Source: Accumulibacter sp. (GTDB lineage: Bacteria; Pseudomonadota; Gammaproteobacteria; Burkholderiales; Rhodocyclaceae). Taken from it: DNA of 64,000 bases. The DNA lies in assembly GCF_029255125.1 (NCBI RefSeq), contig NZ_JAPUVR010000100.1, forward strand, positions 186,001 through 250,000, read 5' to 3'. The number at the start of each line of letters is the position of its first letter. The stretch's first letter is position 1. Of this stretch, positions 31,380 through 41,578 are shown piece after piece. The translations under genes and the position numbers were made by a program. The notes below the pieces were generated by a model, which saw nothing but the letters and a program-made list of their open reading frames with translations, was not told the DNA's origin and did no database searches.

Positions 31380-31852
31380 GCCCCGCTCCGCGCACGCGCG
31401 CGCAGCGCCTGGCCGAAGCGGCGCTGACCCGAATCCGCGCCGTCGCCGCCGATTGGCCGGCGGACGGCCAGAGCCGCCCGTCCGCCGGCTCCTCGGCCGG
31501 CTTTTCACGCGCCCAATACAAAGCGCGCGCCGACCAGTTCCCGGTCCTCGTCATGCAGGCCGGATTGGCGCAGGCGCTCGGCTTCCTGCGCGCCAAGGCG
31601 GGCGACGCCGGCGGCGCCGACAACGCCTACCGGCGCTATCTGAACGATCTCGCCGTCGTCGTCGGCGCGAGCGACGGCGAGGCGCTGCAGCAACAGGCGA
31701 TCGCCGCCCCACTGCCCGCCTACCGGCAACTCACCCGCCAGGTACTCGACGCCGCCGGCTGGCTCAAGCGCTTCGGGCAAGCCTATCTCGGCGCGAGCGC
31801 CGACGCCGGGAACGGCGCGCCGACCGCGCAGGAGGCGCCATGGACGCCATGA
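31376..31852 (+). CDS. cmr5: Cmr5, type III-B small subunit
   Basis: A 158-residue alpha-helical small subunit that forms the inner filament of the Cmr complex. Family blocks RTRAQRLAEAALTRI at the start, KARADQFPVLVMQAGLAQALGFL in the middle and YRQLTRQVLDAAGWLKRFGQAYL near the end are clear. The ATG at 31376 overlaps the cmr4 stop (ATGA). A short Ala/Pro tail overlaps the cmr6 start. Confidence 0.9.
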   Translation: MSPAPRTRAQRLAEAALTRIRAVAADWPADGQSRPSAGSSAGFSRAQYKARADQFPVLVMQAGLAQALGFLRAKAGDAGGADNAYRRYLNDLAVVVGASDGEALQQQAIAAPLPAYRQLTRQVLDAAGWLKRFGQAYLGASADAGNGAPTAQEAPWTP

Positions 31853-32826
31853 TCCCGCTCTGCCGCGCTGCCTTGCAGCCGCTGCTGGCCGACCGCGACT
31901 TCGCCGCGTTGCGCCAACACCAGCCGCACTGCGGCCTGCTCCTCGCGCGCGGGCTGGTCGCACTGCCGACTACGCAGACGAGCGCGGCCGGGAGCGGCGG
32001 GAGCGACGGAAGCGACGGGAGCAACGGAAGCGGCGGAAGCGGCGGAAGCGGCGGAAGCGGCGGAAGCGGCGGAACCGGCCAGCCCGCCGCCGGCGAATGC
32101 AAAGCCCGGCACATCGCCGCCGTCGTCGCCGCCGCGAACGCGGCGCGCGGCGGCGCGCTCTACGCGGCCGCCTACGCCCGCTGGTGCGACCTGACCGCCG
32201 ACGACCGGCGCTTCGCCGTCCTCGACGCGCCGCTCGCCGGCCGGCTCTACATCGGCGTCGCGCGCGACAACGCGCTGGAAACCGGCGTCAGCCTGTCGCA
32301 CACCTACGGCATGCCGTTCATTCCCGGCTCGGCGGTCAAGGGACTGTGCCGCGCCGCCGCCGGCGAATGGCTGGCGCAGCGCGAAGCCCGCCGCTACCTT
32401 TTCGGCGACGACCGCCGGCCGCGCGCGGCAAACGACGCGCGCGACGCCGCCGCCGACGCCGCCGACGCCGACCCGGCCGAAGCCGGAATCGACAGCGAAA
32501 TCGGCGGCGTCATCTTCCACGACGCCTGGTGGAACCCGGCCGGCAAGGCGCCGCCGCTCGTCGCCGAAGTCGTCACCGGCCATCACGCCGGCTACTACGG
32601 CAGCGCCGGCAAGCAGGACGCCACCGACTTCGACGCGCCGGTGCCGGCGCCGCAGATCGCCGTCAGCGGCCGCTTCCGTTTCGTCATCGAAGGCGACCCG
32701 GCGTGGACGCGCCTGGCCTGCCGCCTGCTCGCCGGCGGCCTGGAGCAGCGCGGCATCGGCGGCAAGCGCAGTTCCGGCTATGGCCACTTTCTCCTCAACC
32801 CCTCCCCCTCGGCAGACCGAGTATGA
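31840..32826 (+). CDS. cmr6: Cmr6, type III-B CRISPR RAMP protein with an internal Gly-Ser linker
   Basis: A 328-residue RAMP at the crRNA 3' end of the backbone. The family blocks SLSHTYGMPFIPGSAVKGLCR (about residues 150-170), IGGVIFHDAWWNP, EVVTGHHAGYY and the terminal GIGGKRSSGYGHF loop are all present. Unusually, residues about 50-80 form a Gly-Ser repeat encoded by tandem GGCGGAAGC units, separating the N-terminal helix from the RAMP fold. The ATG at 31840 has a GGAGG site and overlaps cmr5. Confidence 0.92.
   Translation: MDAMIPLCRAALQPLLADRDFAALRQHQPHCGLLLARGLVALPTTQTSAAGSGGSDGSDGSNGSGGSGGSGGSGGSGGTGQPAAGECKARHIAAVVAAANAARGGALYAAAYARWCDLTADDRRFAVLDAPLAGRLYIGVARDNALETGVSLSHTYGMPFIPGSAVKGLCRAAAGEWLAQREARRYLFGDDRRPRAANDARDAAADAADADPAEAGIDSEIGGVIFHDAWWNPAGKAPPLVAEVVTGHHAGYYGSAGKQDATDFDAPVPAPQIAVSGRFRFVIEGDPAWTRLACRLLAGGLEQRGIGGKRSSGYGHFLLNPSPSADRV
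31991..32076 (+). repeat. 9-bp tandem repeats (GGCGGAAGC-type) coding a Gly-Gly-Ser linker in cmr6
   Basis: Imperfect then near-perfect copies of GGCGGAAGC encode GGS units within cmr6. Such repeats can slip in number without shifting the frame, because the unit is nine bases. Confidence 0.85.
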
Positions 32827-33710
32827 ACGCCTCGCCACCGCCGCCCGCCGCGCGGCCCGCCTCGCTTGCCCTCAAAATCGCCCTGGCCGGCGTCGCCTTC
32901 GCCGTCATCCTGCTCGAAAGCTGGATCGCCGACGGCCTCAAGGGCGACGAACTCTTCCCCTGGTGGCCGGGCGGCAAGCTCAAGTATGGCGACACCGCCT
33001 TTTCCTGCGTCGTCGGCGGCATGATCGGCCTCGCTGCGCTCGGCATCGGCTTCCTCTACCGGCAAGGGCGGCGCCTGCTGCCGGTCGAAGTGCGCCGCAT
33101 CGGCCGCCCCGGCCGCGTCCGGCCGCGCGCCGTCCTCGTCCTTCCGGTGTCGACGCCGCGCTGGCAATGGTCGCCCAGCGAGCTGGTCGGCGGCCCCGGC
33201 GGCAAGACCTGGCCGCTGCCGCCGACGCTGCCGGAAGCGCTCGCCGAAATGGCCAGGCTCGCCGCACCCGGCGACGGCGAGACGCTGCCCAGTTTCGCCT
33301 GGGAGCAGTTGCTGCGCGCCATCGCGCCGCATGCCGATCGCCTGCAACGGATCGTCCTCGTCGGCTCGCCCGGCGCGCGCGGCAGCTTCGCCACGCTGTC
33401 GCTTTGCCGGCAGATGATCCGCCACTACTTCCCCAGCCTGGACGCGATCGCCATCGACGAACGCGAGGCGAGCTTCGACGCGCTCGACGAGTTGCTCGAT
33501 TGCTACCGCGAAATCATCGCCGGCGAAGCGGCGCGCAAAAGCGAAATCATGCTCGATGTCACCGGCGGCACGAAAGTCGTCAGCATCGTCGCCGCCATCG
33601 TCACCGTCGAACACCCGGAGATCGAGTTCCAGTACGTCGATACCGAAGGCGAAAAAGAGGTGCGCAGCTTCAACATCGTCTCCGCCGCTGAACCGCCGGC
33701 CGCAGTCTGA
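32823..33710 (+). CDS. Two-helix membrane protein with C-terminal CARF domain, candidate cyclic-oligoadenylate effector
   Basis: A 295-residue protein overlapping cmr6 by ATGA, so made with the Cmr complex. The N-terminal part has two membrane helices (about residues 16-35, LKIALAGVAFAVILLES; and 60-79, FSCVVGGMIGLAALGIGFLY) separated by a short polar loop. From about residue 100 it is a Rossmann-like CARF domain with LVLPVSTP, IVLVGSPGARGSF and the ligand-loop motif DVTGGTKVVS at residues 245-254. No HEPN, PD-(D/E)XK or other nuclease domain is visible. By analogy with the membrane CARF effector Cam1, binding of cyclic oligoadenylate could open or disturb the membrane. That is inference. A membrane-tethered ring nuclease is the main alternative. 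Confidence 0.8.
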   Translation: MNASPPPPAARPASLALKIALAGVAFAVILLESWIADGLKGDELFPWWPGGKLKYGDTAFSCVVGGMIGLAALGIGFLYRQGRRLLPVEVRRIGRPGRVRPRAVLVLPVSTPRWQWSPSELVGGPGGKTWPLPPTLPEALAEMARLAAPGDGETLPSFAWEQLLRAIAPHADRLQRIVLVGSPGARGSFATLSLCRQMIRHYFPSLDAIAIDEREASFDALDELLDCYREIIAGEAARKSEIMLDVTGGTKVVSIVAAIVTVEHPEIEFQYVDTEGEKEVRSFNIVSAAEPPAAV

Positions 33711-33817
33711 AGCGGGCGCTGGCGGCCCCCGCCAGATTGACGACGGGCGGCAAATGCCACAATAGTTCAAGGCCATTTGCGCAAACTCATCCACCCTCTG
33801 CGAAAAGGAGAAAAGCC

Positions 33818-34285
33818 ATGCCCGTCAACCGCATCAACGCCACGCTGAGCGACGAACAACGCCGCCAGGCTCTCGCCGCACTGGCCAGCCTGAACGATGC
33901 ACTGCCCTTCCTGATCGACCTCAGCGCCGACGAACGCAACTCGATGGCCAAGTTCGGCGACAAGAACCGCAGCTTCGTCGTCAAAGCGCTGGCCATCGCC
34001 GAGAACCACCCCGAAATCCTGCCGCGCAGCCTCGACCTGGACGAATTACGCGCCGACGTCGAACTCGTCGAAAGCCTCTACCCGCTGCGCAACGCGGTCG
34101 AAGCCCTGTTGGGTCGCATCGACAACACCTACTTCGCCGCCGGCAGCGAAGCCTACGTCAGCGCGCTGCTCGTCTACCAGTACGCCAAAACGCACAACGT
34201 CGCCACCGGCGCGCTGGAAGAAAGCCTCGACGACCTCGGCCGGCGCTTCTCGCGGCGCAATCGCAAGAGCGGCGAAGGTCAATGA
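33818..34285 (+). CDS. Small helical protein of unknown function in the type III-B locus
   Basis: A 155-residue soluble, mostly helical protein without signal peptide or membrane segment. It resembles, from memory only, a family of small hypothetical proteins with a conserved LPFLIDLSADERNSMAKFGDKN block, then VKALAIAEN, and a GSEAYVSAL segment. No function is known. The ATG at 33818 has an AAAGGAG site. It sits 107 bp after the CARF gene and before the 21-bp repeat array, so it may not be part of the cmr operon. A role in the CRISPR system is possible only by position. Confidence 0.7.
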   Translation: MPVNRINATLSDEQRRQALAALASLNDALPFLIDLSADERNSMAKFGDKNRSFVVKALAIAENHPEILPRSLDLDELRADVELVESLYPLRNAVEALLGRIDNTYFAAGSEAYVSALLVYQYAKTHNVATGALEESLDDLGRRFSRRNRKSGEGQ

Positions 34286-34384
34286 CCCCCCCGCGCCGCC
34301 CGACGCTCTGCCGGCCGGCGCTTCGCCGCCCGTCCCGGCCGCCCGGCGGCGGGCGGGCAATCCCGATGCGGGAAGGAAAGATCA

Positions 34385-34699
34385 ATGCCGGAGGTCGATC
34401 GATCAATGCTGGAGGTCGATCGATCAATGTCGGAGGTTGATCGATCAATGTCGGAGGTCGATCGATCAATGCCGGAGGTTGATCGATCAATGCCGGAGGT
34501 TGATCGATCAATGCGGGAGGTCGATCGATCAATGCTGGAGGTCGATCGATCAATGCTGGAGGTTGATCGATCAATGCTGGAGGTTGATCGATCAATGCTG
34601 GAGGTTGATCGATCAATGCTGGAGGTTGATCGATCAATGCTGGAGGTTGATCGATCAATGCTGGAGGTTGATCGATCGATGTCGGACGTTGATCGGATC
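34385..34699. repeat. Fifteen tandem 21-bp repeats, each with a TTGATCGATCAA-type palindrome
   Basis: Fifteen head-to-tail 21-bp units: ATG, two variable bases, GGAGGT, then YGATCGATCA. The last unit is degenerate. Units with T at the variable position contain a perfect 12-bp palindrome TTGATCGATCAA, and the others lose one pair. The GATCGATC core is constant in units 1-14. The unit length equals two turns of B-DNA, so every palindrome faces the same side. Several frames read through on both strands simply because 21 is divisible by three, and no frame has a convincing start site. The array lies between the unknown 155-aa gene and the CRISPR leader. A protein-binding array is more plausible than a gene. 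Confidence 0.9.
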
Positions 34700-34950
34700 G
34701 CGGTCACGGGCGGCGGCTTGGGGGCGTCGGTCAAGCCATGCCTTCGTCGGTTCCATCCGCCCTCCCGGCGCCTCGTCGGGCGGCCCACACGCTGCGAAAG
34801 TCGGTCGGCCGAAGGCAAAAACCGGCTTCCTGTGCTCCGGCGGAACGTCCGCTGCCTGTCCGTTCCGGTCAAATCGCGAAAGCGCTCCACATGATCGACG
34901 CAGCCGACTGAAGACAAACGAGAAAATGACGTTTCGGAGCTTCGCCGAGC
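34700..34950. other. Intergenic region between the 21-bp repeats and CRISPR leader 1
   Basis: No recognisable gene. Base composition is ordinary. Short open frames here are extensions of the repeat-derived frames and lack family features. The right end grades into the CRISPR leader. Confidence 0.5.
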
Positions 34951-35030
34951 ATGCCAGAGCAATATTCCCGCCCAGGGCGCCGATCTTGCCCCCTGAAACC
35001 CTTGCCAGCAGCGGCTTTCCAGCGCTACAG
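34951..35030 (+). promoter_or_regulatory. Leader of CRISPR array 1
   Basis: About 70-80 bp directly before the first repeat is clearly similar to the sequence directly before array 2. Both contain ATATTCCC/CTATTCCC, then AGGGCGC, AAACCCTTGCCA and CCAGCG before the first repeat. Conservation in front of two separate arrays, with degenerate repeats at the other ends, marks this as the leader side. Confidence 0.7.
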
Positions 35031-35206
35031 GTTTTCCCTCCCCGATTTCCTGAAGGGGATTAAGACTTGATGATGGACGTTGCCGCCACAGCCATCACTG
35101 CGGTTTTCCCTCCCCGATTTCCTGAAGGGGATTAAGACTATGCGCCACGCCCCGAAGTGATCCCCGGCGTGTTTTCCCTCCCCGATTTCCTGAAGGGGAT
35201 TAACAA
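35031..35206 (+). CRISPR. CRISPR array 1: three repeats, two spacers
   Basis: Repeats of 36 bp at 35031-35066, 35103-35138 and 35171-35206. Spacers are 36 bp (35067-35102) and 32 bp (35139-35170). The repeat starts GTTTTCCCTCCCC and ends GGGGATTAAGAC. CCCC and GGGG can pair around GATTTCCTGAA. The last repeat has altered final bases, as usual at the leader-distal end. The crRNA 5' tag would be ATTAAGAC if Cas6 cuts eight bases from the end. The repeat differs from array 2 by one central base (GATTTC here, GAATTC there). The upstream in-frame extension of the RT-cas1 frame runs through the last repeat and is not coding. Confidence 0.95.
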
Positions 35207-35303
35207 GGAGCCAGCGGGCGCTGCGATCAGGCGGCCCTTGCTGGCCAGCGTGGCCCGGCTAGGCGGTCGGGCGTTCCTTTCATGTGACGAGGAGATTCCG
35301 GTC

Positions 35304-37856
<2,553 letters not shown>

Positions 37857-37858
37857 CC

Positions 37859-38140
37859 ATGCGTCTGTGGGTGATCGCTTACGACATCGCCGACGACGTT
37901 CGCCGTCGCCGCCTGGCTTCGGCGCTCGGCCGACGCGCGGTGCGCGTGCAGGAGAGCGTCTTCGAAGGCTGGCTCAATGCGTTCGAGCTCCGCGCCCTGT
38001 TGGCCGAGGCGGCGGCATTGATCGAGCCGACCGTCGATGCGCTGCGCGCCTATCCGCTGGCGGGGAACATCTCGTCGCGCCGCCGGACGCTCGGCGAGGC
38101 GGCGGGTGCGCCGCGTCCGACCGGTTTCTGGATCGTCTGA
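37859..38140 (+). CDS. cas2: Cas2, first of two tandem copies
   Basis: A 93-residue Cas2 protein, the dimeric partner of Cas1 in spacer integration. It shows the family's first strand with the conserved aspartate (LWVIAYDIADDVRRRRLASAL), the VQESVFEGWL block and the LRAYPLAG strand. It begins two bases after the RT-Cas1 stop and ends overlapping the second cas2 by one base (TGATG). Confidence 0.93.
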   Translation: MRLWVIAYDIADDVRRRRLASALGRRAVRVQESVFEGWLNAFELRALLAEAAALIEPTVDALRAYPLAGNISSRRRTLGEAAGAPRPTGFWIV

Positions 38141-38472
38141 TGCGGGCAGGCGGCGCAGCGCCGACCGGCGGCGACCGCCGCCGCGGCGGGGCAGTCGAAT
38201 TCACGATCGTCTGTTTCGACATCGCCGACGATCGCCGTCGCCGACGCGTCGTGCGCGTACTCGAAGCCTTCGCCTGGCGCGCCCAGGAAAGCGTCTTCGA
38301 AGCCTGGCTCGATGCCCGCGCCCGCCGCCGCCTGCTTTCTCTGCTGGCGGCATGCATCGATGCCGGCGAGGATCGCATCGCGCTCTACGCCTTGGCGCCA
38401 AGCGACCACGCCGATGTCGTCTCGCTCGGTCGCGGCCTGCCCGTCGACGACTTCCGCCACGCCCTCTCCTGA
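38140..38472 (+). CDS. cas2: Second, divergent Cas2 protein
   Basis: A 110-residue Cas2-like protein with an extra Gly/Arg-rich N-terminus of about 17 residues. It then carries the Cas2 fold: FTIVCFDIADDRRRRRVVRVL, AQESVFEAWLDARARRRLL and IALYALAPSD. The key DIADD aspartates and QESVFE block match the first copy, but the rest differs widely. This is an old duplication or separate recruitment rather than a recent copy. The start overlaps the previous stop. Whether the two form a heterodimer cannot be told from sequence. Confidence 0.88.
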   Translation: MRAGGAAPTGGDRRRGGAVEFTIVCFDIADDRRRRRVVRVLEAFAWRAQESVFEAWLDARARRRLLSLLAACIDAGEDRIALYALAPSDHADVVSLGRGLPVDDFRHALS

Positions 38473-38549
38473 GCGGCTTCGCCGAAAAGCGCGCAGCAAG
38501 CGGATAGAAAAGGAAAAAACCCCATTTTCAGGCGATCCGGGGAATGCCT

Positions 38550-38622
38550 CTGTCCTATTCCCCACAAGGGCGCAGATTTCCCCCCCGCAAACCCTTGCCA
38601 CAAGCGCCTTCCCAGCGTTAGA
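38550..38622 (+). promoter_or_regulatory. Leader of CRISPR array 2
   Basis: The roughly 70 bp before array 2 aligns with the array 1 leader (CTATTCCC, AGGGCGCAGAT, AAACCCTTGCCA, CCCAGCGTTAGA). It begins soon after the second cas2 gene. The shared blocks close to the first repeat are where Cas1-Cas2 integration usually depends on sequence. Confidence 0.65.
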
Positions 38623-38932
38623 GTTTTCCCTCCCCGAATTCCTGAAGGGGATTAAGACCTGATATTCGGGGGTATCTAAAGTAAAATTGTGTTTTCCCTC
38701 CCCGAATTCCTGAAGGGGATTAAGACTATCTCCCGCTGTCCTAAACCCACCTTCGGAACGTTTTCCCTCCCCGAATTCCTGAAGGGGATTAAGACTCGTG
38801 TCCGCTGTTGCGAAGGCTATCAGCATCGGTTTTCCCTCCCCGAATTCCTGAAGGGGATTAAGACCCATCTGGGAATCGGTGCATAAACCACGCGAGGTTT
38901 TCCCTCCCCGAATCCTTCCTGCGGGGGACGGT
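38623..38932 (+). CRISPR. CRISPR array 2: four intact repeats plus a degenerate fifth, four spacers
   Basis: Intact 36-bp repeats at 38623-38658, 38691-38726, 38760-38795 and 38829-38864. A fifth begins at 38897 but diverges after its first 16 bases. Spacers are 32, 33, 33 and 32 bp (38659-38690, 38727-38759, 38796-38828, 38865-38896). Repeats match array 1 except for GAATTC instead of GATTTC in the loop. The spacers show no similarity to each other by eye. The degenerate end marks the leader-distal side, so the array reads on the plus strand. Confidence 0.96.
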
Positions 38933-39175
38933 CCTTGGCGCTGCGCGTCCCGAAGGTAAGCCGCGAGAGCGGCCGGCCGGGTGCGGCCGTGTTCAGGGAG
39001 CGGCACCGGCTTTGGCGGATCGCCGGTCGTGAGCCTGTCGCCGATCCGGCAGGAGGAACTCGGTATTGCCGAGCTGACAGGGGTCGGCGATCGCCGGCTG
39101 GCCAAGGGCAAGGCGGTCTTGTCTGCTGAGGGTTTCCCCTCTATCGAGCAAGCCTGGGTCGTGCGAAGCGACGAT
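38933..39175. other. Intergenic region after CRISPR array 2
   Basis: About 240 bp without a recognisable gene between the degenerate last repeat and the end of glpK. It marks the right border of the CRISPR locus. No direct repeat, tRNA or integrase remnant that would indicate an integrated element is visible. Confidence 0.5.
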
Positions 39176-40693
39176 CTATGCGGCGTGATTCCTCGCCCAG
39201 TCGCGGCAGCGTTCGACGGCGCGCCGCCAGCCGGCGAGCAGCGTGGCGCGCTGGTCGGCCGACATCGCCGGTTCGAAGCGCCGGTCGCTGTGCCACATCG
39301 CCGCCAGCTCGTCTTCATCGTGCCAGAAGCCGACGGCCAGCCCGGCGAGATAGGCGGCGCCGAGTGCGGTGGTTTCGGTGATCGACGGACGAACGACCGG
39401 TACGCCGAGCAGGTCGGCCTGAAATTGCAGCAGCAGGTTGTTGCGTGCTGCGCCGCCGTCGACGCGCAGTTCGCGCAGACTCTGGCCGGCGTCCATTTCC
39501 ATCGCGGCGAGCACTTCGGCGCTCTGGAAAGCGATCGCTTCGAGCGCGGCGCGCGCGAGGTGCGCGCGTGTGCTGCCGCGTGTGAGGCCGAGCAGTGCGC
39601 CGCGCGCGTAGGGATCCCAGTACGGCGCGCCGAGCCCGCTGTGCGCGGGAACGAGAAAGACGCCGCCGCTGTCCGCGACCGACCTGGCCAAGGGCTCGAT
39701 TTCGTTCGCGTGCGCGATCACTCCGAGTTCGTCGCGCAGCCATTGCACGGTGGCGCCACCCATGAAGACGCTGCCTTCGAGCAGGTACGTCGTCGTCCCC
39801 TGGCGCCGCCAGCCGATCGTGGTCAGCATGCGGTGCGCGGAGGGCATCGCCTGGCGGCCGGTGTTCATCAGCAGGAAGCAGCCGGTGCCGTAGGTGTTCT
39901 TGGCCATGCCATGCGTCAGGCACACCTGGCCGAAGGTCGCCGCCTGCTGGTCGCCGGCGATCGCGCTGAGCGGCAGCGATGCGCCGAGCCATTCCGCGCC
40001 AAGCCGCGTGATTTCGCCGCTGCTGTCGACGACCTCGGGCAGAATCGCGCGCGGGATGTCGAAGAGGTGCAGCAGTTCGTCGTCCCAGGTGCCGCGTTCG
40101 AGGTCGAAAAGCAGCGTGCGCGAGGCATTCGATGCATCGGTCACATGGGCCCGGCCGCCCGAGAGCTGCCAGGCGAGCCAGGTATCGATCGTGCCGCAGG
40201 CCAGTTCGCCGCGTTCGGCGCGCGCCCGCGCGCCCGGGATGTGGTCGAGCAGCCACTGGATCTTGCTGCCCGAAAAGTACGCGTCGAGCTGCAGGCCGGT
40301 GCGCTGGCGAATGAGTTCGCCGTGCCCGGCGGCGAGCAGGGCGGCACAGCGGTCGGCCGTCCGCCGGTCTTGCCAGACGATGGCGCGGTGTAGCGGGCGG
40401 CCGCTGGCGCGCTCCCAAAGGACGGTCGTTTCGCGCTGATTGGCGATGCCGACAGCGGCGATCTGGCTGGCGCTGATGCCGTTCTCGCGCAGGACGCTGC
40501 GGGCGACCGCCAGTTGCGTCTGCCAGATTTCGTCGGCGTCGTGTTCGACCCATCCGGGCTGGGGATAGTGCTGCGCGTATTCCTGCTGCGCGAGCGCGCG
40601 CAGGCTGCCATCGCGTGCAAAGAGGATGGCGCGCGAGCTGGTCGTCCCCTGGTCGAGCGCGAGGATGAACTGTTGATGAGGGGCCTGTGACAT
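39176..40693 (-). CDS. glpK: Glycerol kinase
   Basis: A 505-residue FGGY-family kinase making glycerol 3-phosphate from glycerol. Visible are the N-terminal phosphate-binding block ([16 protein letters not shown]), [16 protein letters not shown], the substrate loop with [14 protein letters not shown] and the C-terminal nucleotide-binding region ([22 protein letters not shown]). Length is standard. It ends close to the CRISPR locus border. The TetR gene lies 52 bp upstream on the same strand and could be co-transcribed. Confidence 0.97.
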   Translation of the reverse strand: MSQAPHQQFILALDQGTTSSRAILFARDGSLRALAQQEYAQHYPQPGWVEHDADEIWQTQLAVARSVLRENGISASQIAAVGIANQRETTVLWERASGRPLHRAIVWQDRRTADRCAALLAAGHGELIRQRTGLQLDAYFSGSKIQWLLDHIPGARARAERGELACGTIDTWLAWQLSGGRAHVTDASNASRTLLFDLERGTWDDELLHLFDIPRAILPEVVDSSGEITRLGAEWLGASLPLSAIAGDQQAATFGQVCLTHGMAKNTYGTGCFLLMNTGRQAMPSAHRMLTTIGWRRQGTTTYLLEGSVFMGGATVQWLRDELGVIAHANEIEPLARSVADSGGVFLVPAHSGLGAPYWDPYARGALLGLTRGSTRAHLARAALEAIAFQSAEVLAAMEMDAGQSLRELRVDGGAARNNLLLQFQADLLGVPVVRPSITETTALGAAYLAGLAVGFWHDEDELAAMWHSDRRFEPAMSADQRATLLAGWRRAVERCRDWARNHAA

Positions 40694-40745
40694 GTGAGCG
40701 CTCCCGCGGCATGGGATGAACGAGCGCCGAGCCGACCGGCGGCGC

Positions 40746-41321
40746 TCAGGCGTGTACGATGAGGTCGGCGATCCAGCGTTTGAAATCGGCCAGTCGGGAA
40801 TCGAAGCCCTCGCAGACCATCAGACTCTGGCCAAAGACGTAGGCGTAGAGCAGGACGCTGCGACTCCTGGCTTCGTCGTCGCTCAGCCCGCGCGCCAAAT
40901 AGAGCTTGCGCGTACATTCGAGGCGCCAGGCGTCGACTTCGGCGACGATGGCGGCCGCCTGTTCGTCGCGGCGCGCCCATTCGCGCACGGCGAGTTCGAT
41001 CGAGATGCCTTTGCGGTTGCGCGTCGCGCCATAGACGTCGATCAGGTGCAGGAGTTGCTCGCGTTCGTTGCCCGGGGTGGCGATCGTCTGCTTGTTGATG
41101 TCGCGTATGCGTCCGTCGCGCCAGGTCTGCAGCACGGCACTGAAGAGATCCTGCCGGTCCTTGAAGTGCCAGTAGAAGCTGCCCTTGGTGACGCCGAAAT
41201 TCTTCGCCAGCACCTCCACCCGCATGCCCTGGACACCTTGTTCGGCAAGGATGTTGATCGCCGCTTCGATCCACTCGTGACGGTCGAGAGGAGTGCGTGG
41301 TCTGCCGCCCGAAGACTTCAT
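40746..41321 (-). CDS. TetR-family transcriptional regulator, probably controlling etfBA and neighbours
   Basis: A 191-residue TetR repressor. The helix-turn-helix domain occupies about residues 10-60 ([20 protein letters not shown], then [20 protein letters not shown]), followed by an unassigned ligand domain. The start at 41321 gives the normal TetR length; the frame is open for a further 162 bases upstream. It is divergent from etfB across 257 bp that contain a promoter overlapping palindromes, the expected target. An acyl-CoA ligand is plausible from the fatty-acid genes but is not shown by the sequence. Confidence 0.85.
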   Translation of the reverse strand: MKSSGGRPRTPLDRHEWIEAAINILAEQGVQGMRVEVLAKNFGVTKGSFYWHFKDRQDLFSAVLQTWRDGRIRDINKQTIATPGNEREQLLHLIDVYGATRNRKGISIELAVREWARRDEQAAAIVAEVDAWRLECTRKLYLARGLSDDEARSRSVLLYAYVFGQSLMVCEGFDSRLADFKRWIADLIVHA

Positions 41322-41397
41322 TCCGATCTGGTCCTTTCCTGATTTCCTCGCCTGAGGCAATATCACAGCTTCGCGTGACACCATCGTTGCGACGGTG

Positions 41398-41451
41398 TTG
41401 ACAGGAGACTTTCCATACGGTACCGTACGCCGTCCATACCAGAAAGTATGG
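41398..41451 (+). promoter_or_regulatory. etfBA promoter with two candidate TetR operators
   Basis: TTGACA at 41398-41403, a 17-bp spacer and TACCGT at 41421-41426 form a plausible sigma-70 promoter. A perfect palindrome TACGGTACCGTA (41416-41427) covers the -10. A second inverted repeat CCATAC-N6-GTATGG (41434-41451) lies just downstream. CCATAC also begins the first site. The placement suits repression by the divergently encoded TetR protein. Confidence 0.6.
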
Positions 41452-41578
41452 CCTATTGTCCGGTGAGATTTCGGCGATGTCAAACGTGCGGCGCAGATCG
41501 CCGGCTTGACGTCGTTTTCAGTGCGTGGCGCGCGGCGCGCCCAACGATTTCATCAGTAAGTGATAAAAGGAGAGAAAC

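Noticed and set aside
34385-34894. Plus-strand open frame coding a heptapeptide repeat (MLEVDRS-type), plus other open frames over the same region on both strands
   Set aside because: The openness follows from a 21-bp repeat unit free of stops in several frames. There is no convincing ribosome-binding site, no conserved flanking domain, and multiple frames are equally open. Better explained as a DNA-level palindrome array.
35157-35303. Extension of the RT-Cas1 reading frame upstream to 35157
   Set aside because: Those codons run through the last CRISPR repeat (reading FSLPDFLKGIN). The RT family N-terminus and a ribosome-binding site support the start at 35304.
38933-39175. Possible integration boundary of a mobile element carrying the CRISPR locus
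   Set aside because: No integrase, transposase, tRNA or direct repeat could be found at either border of the CRISPR locus by eye, so mobility is not supported.
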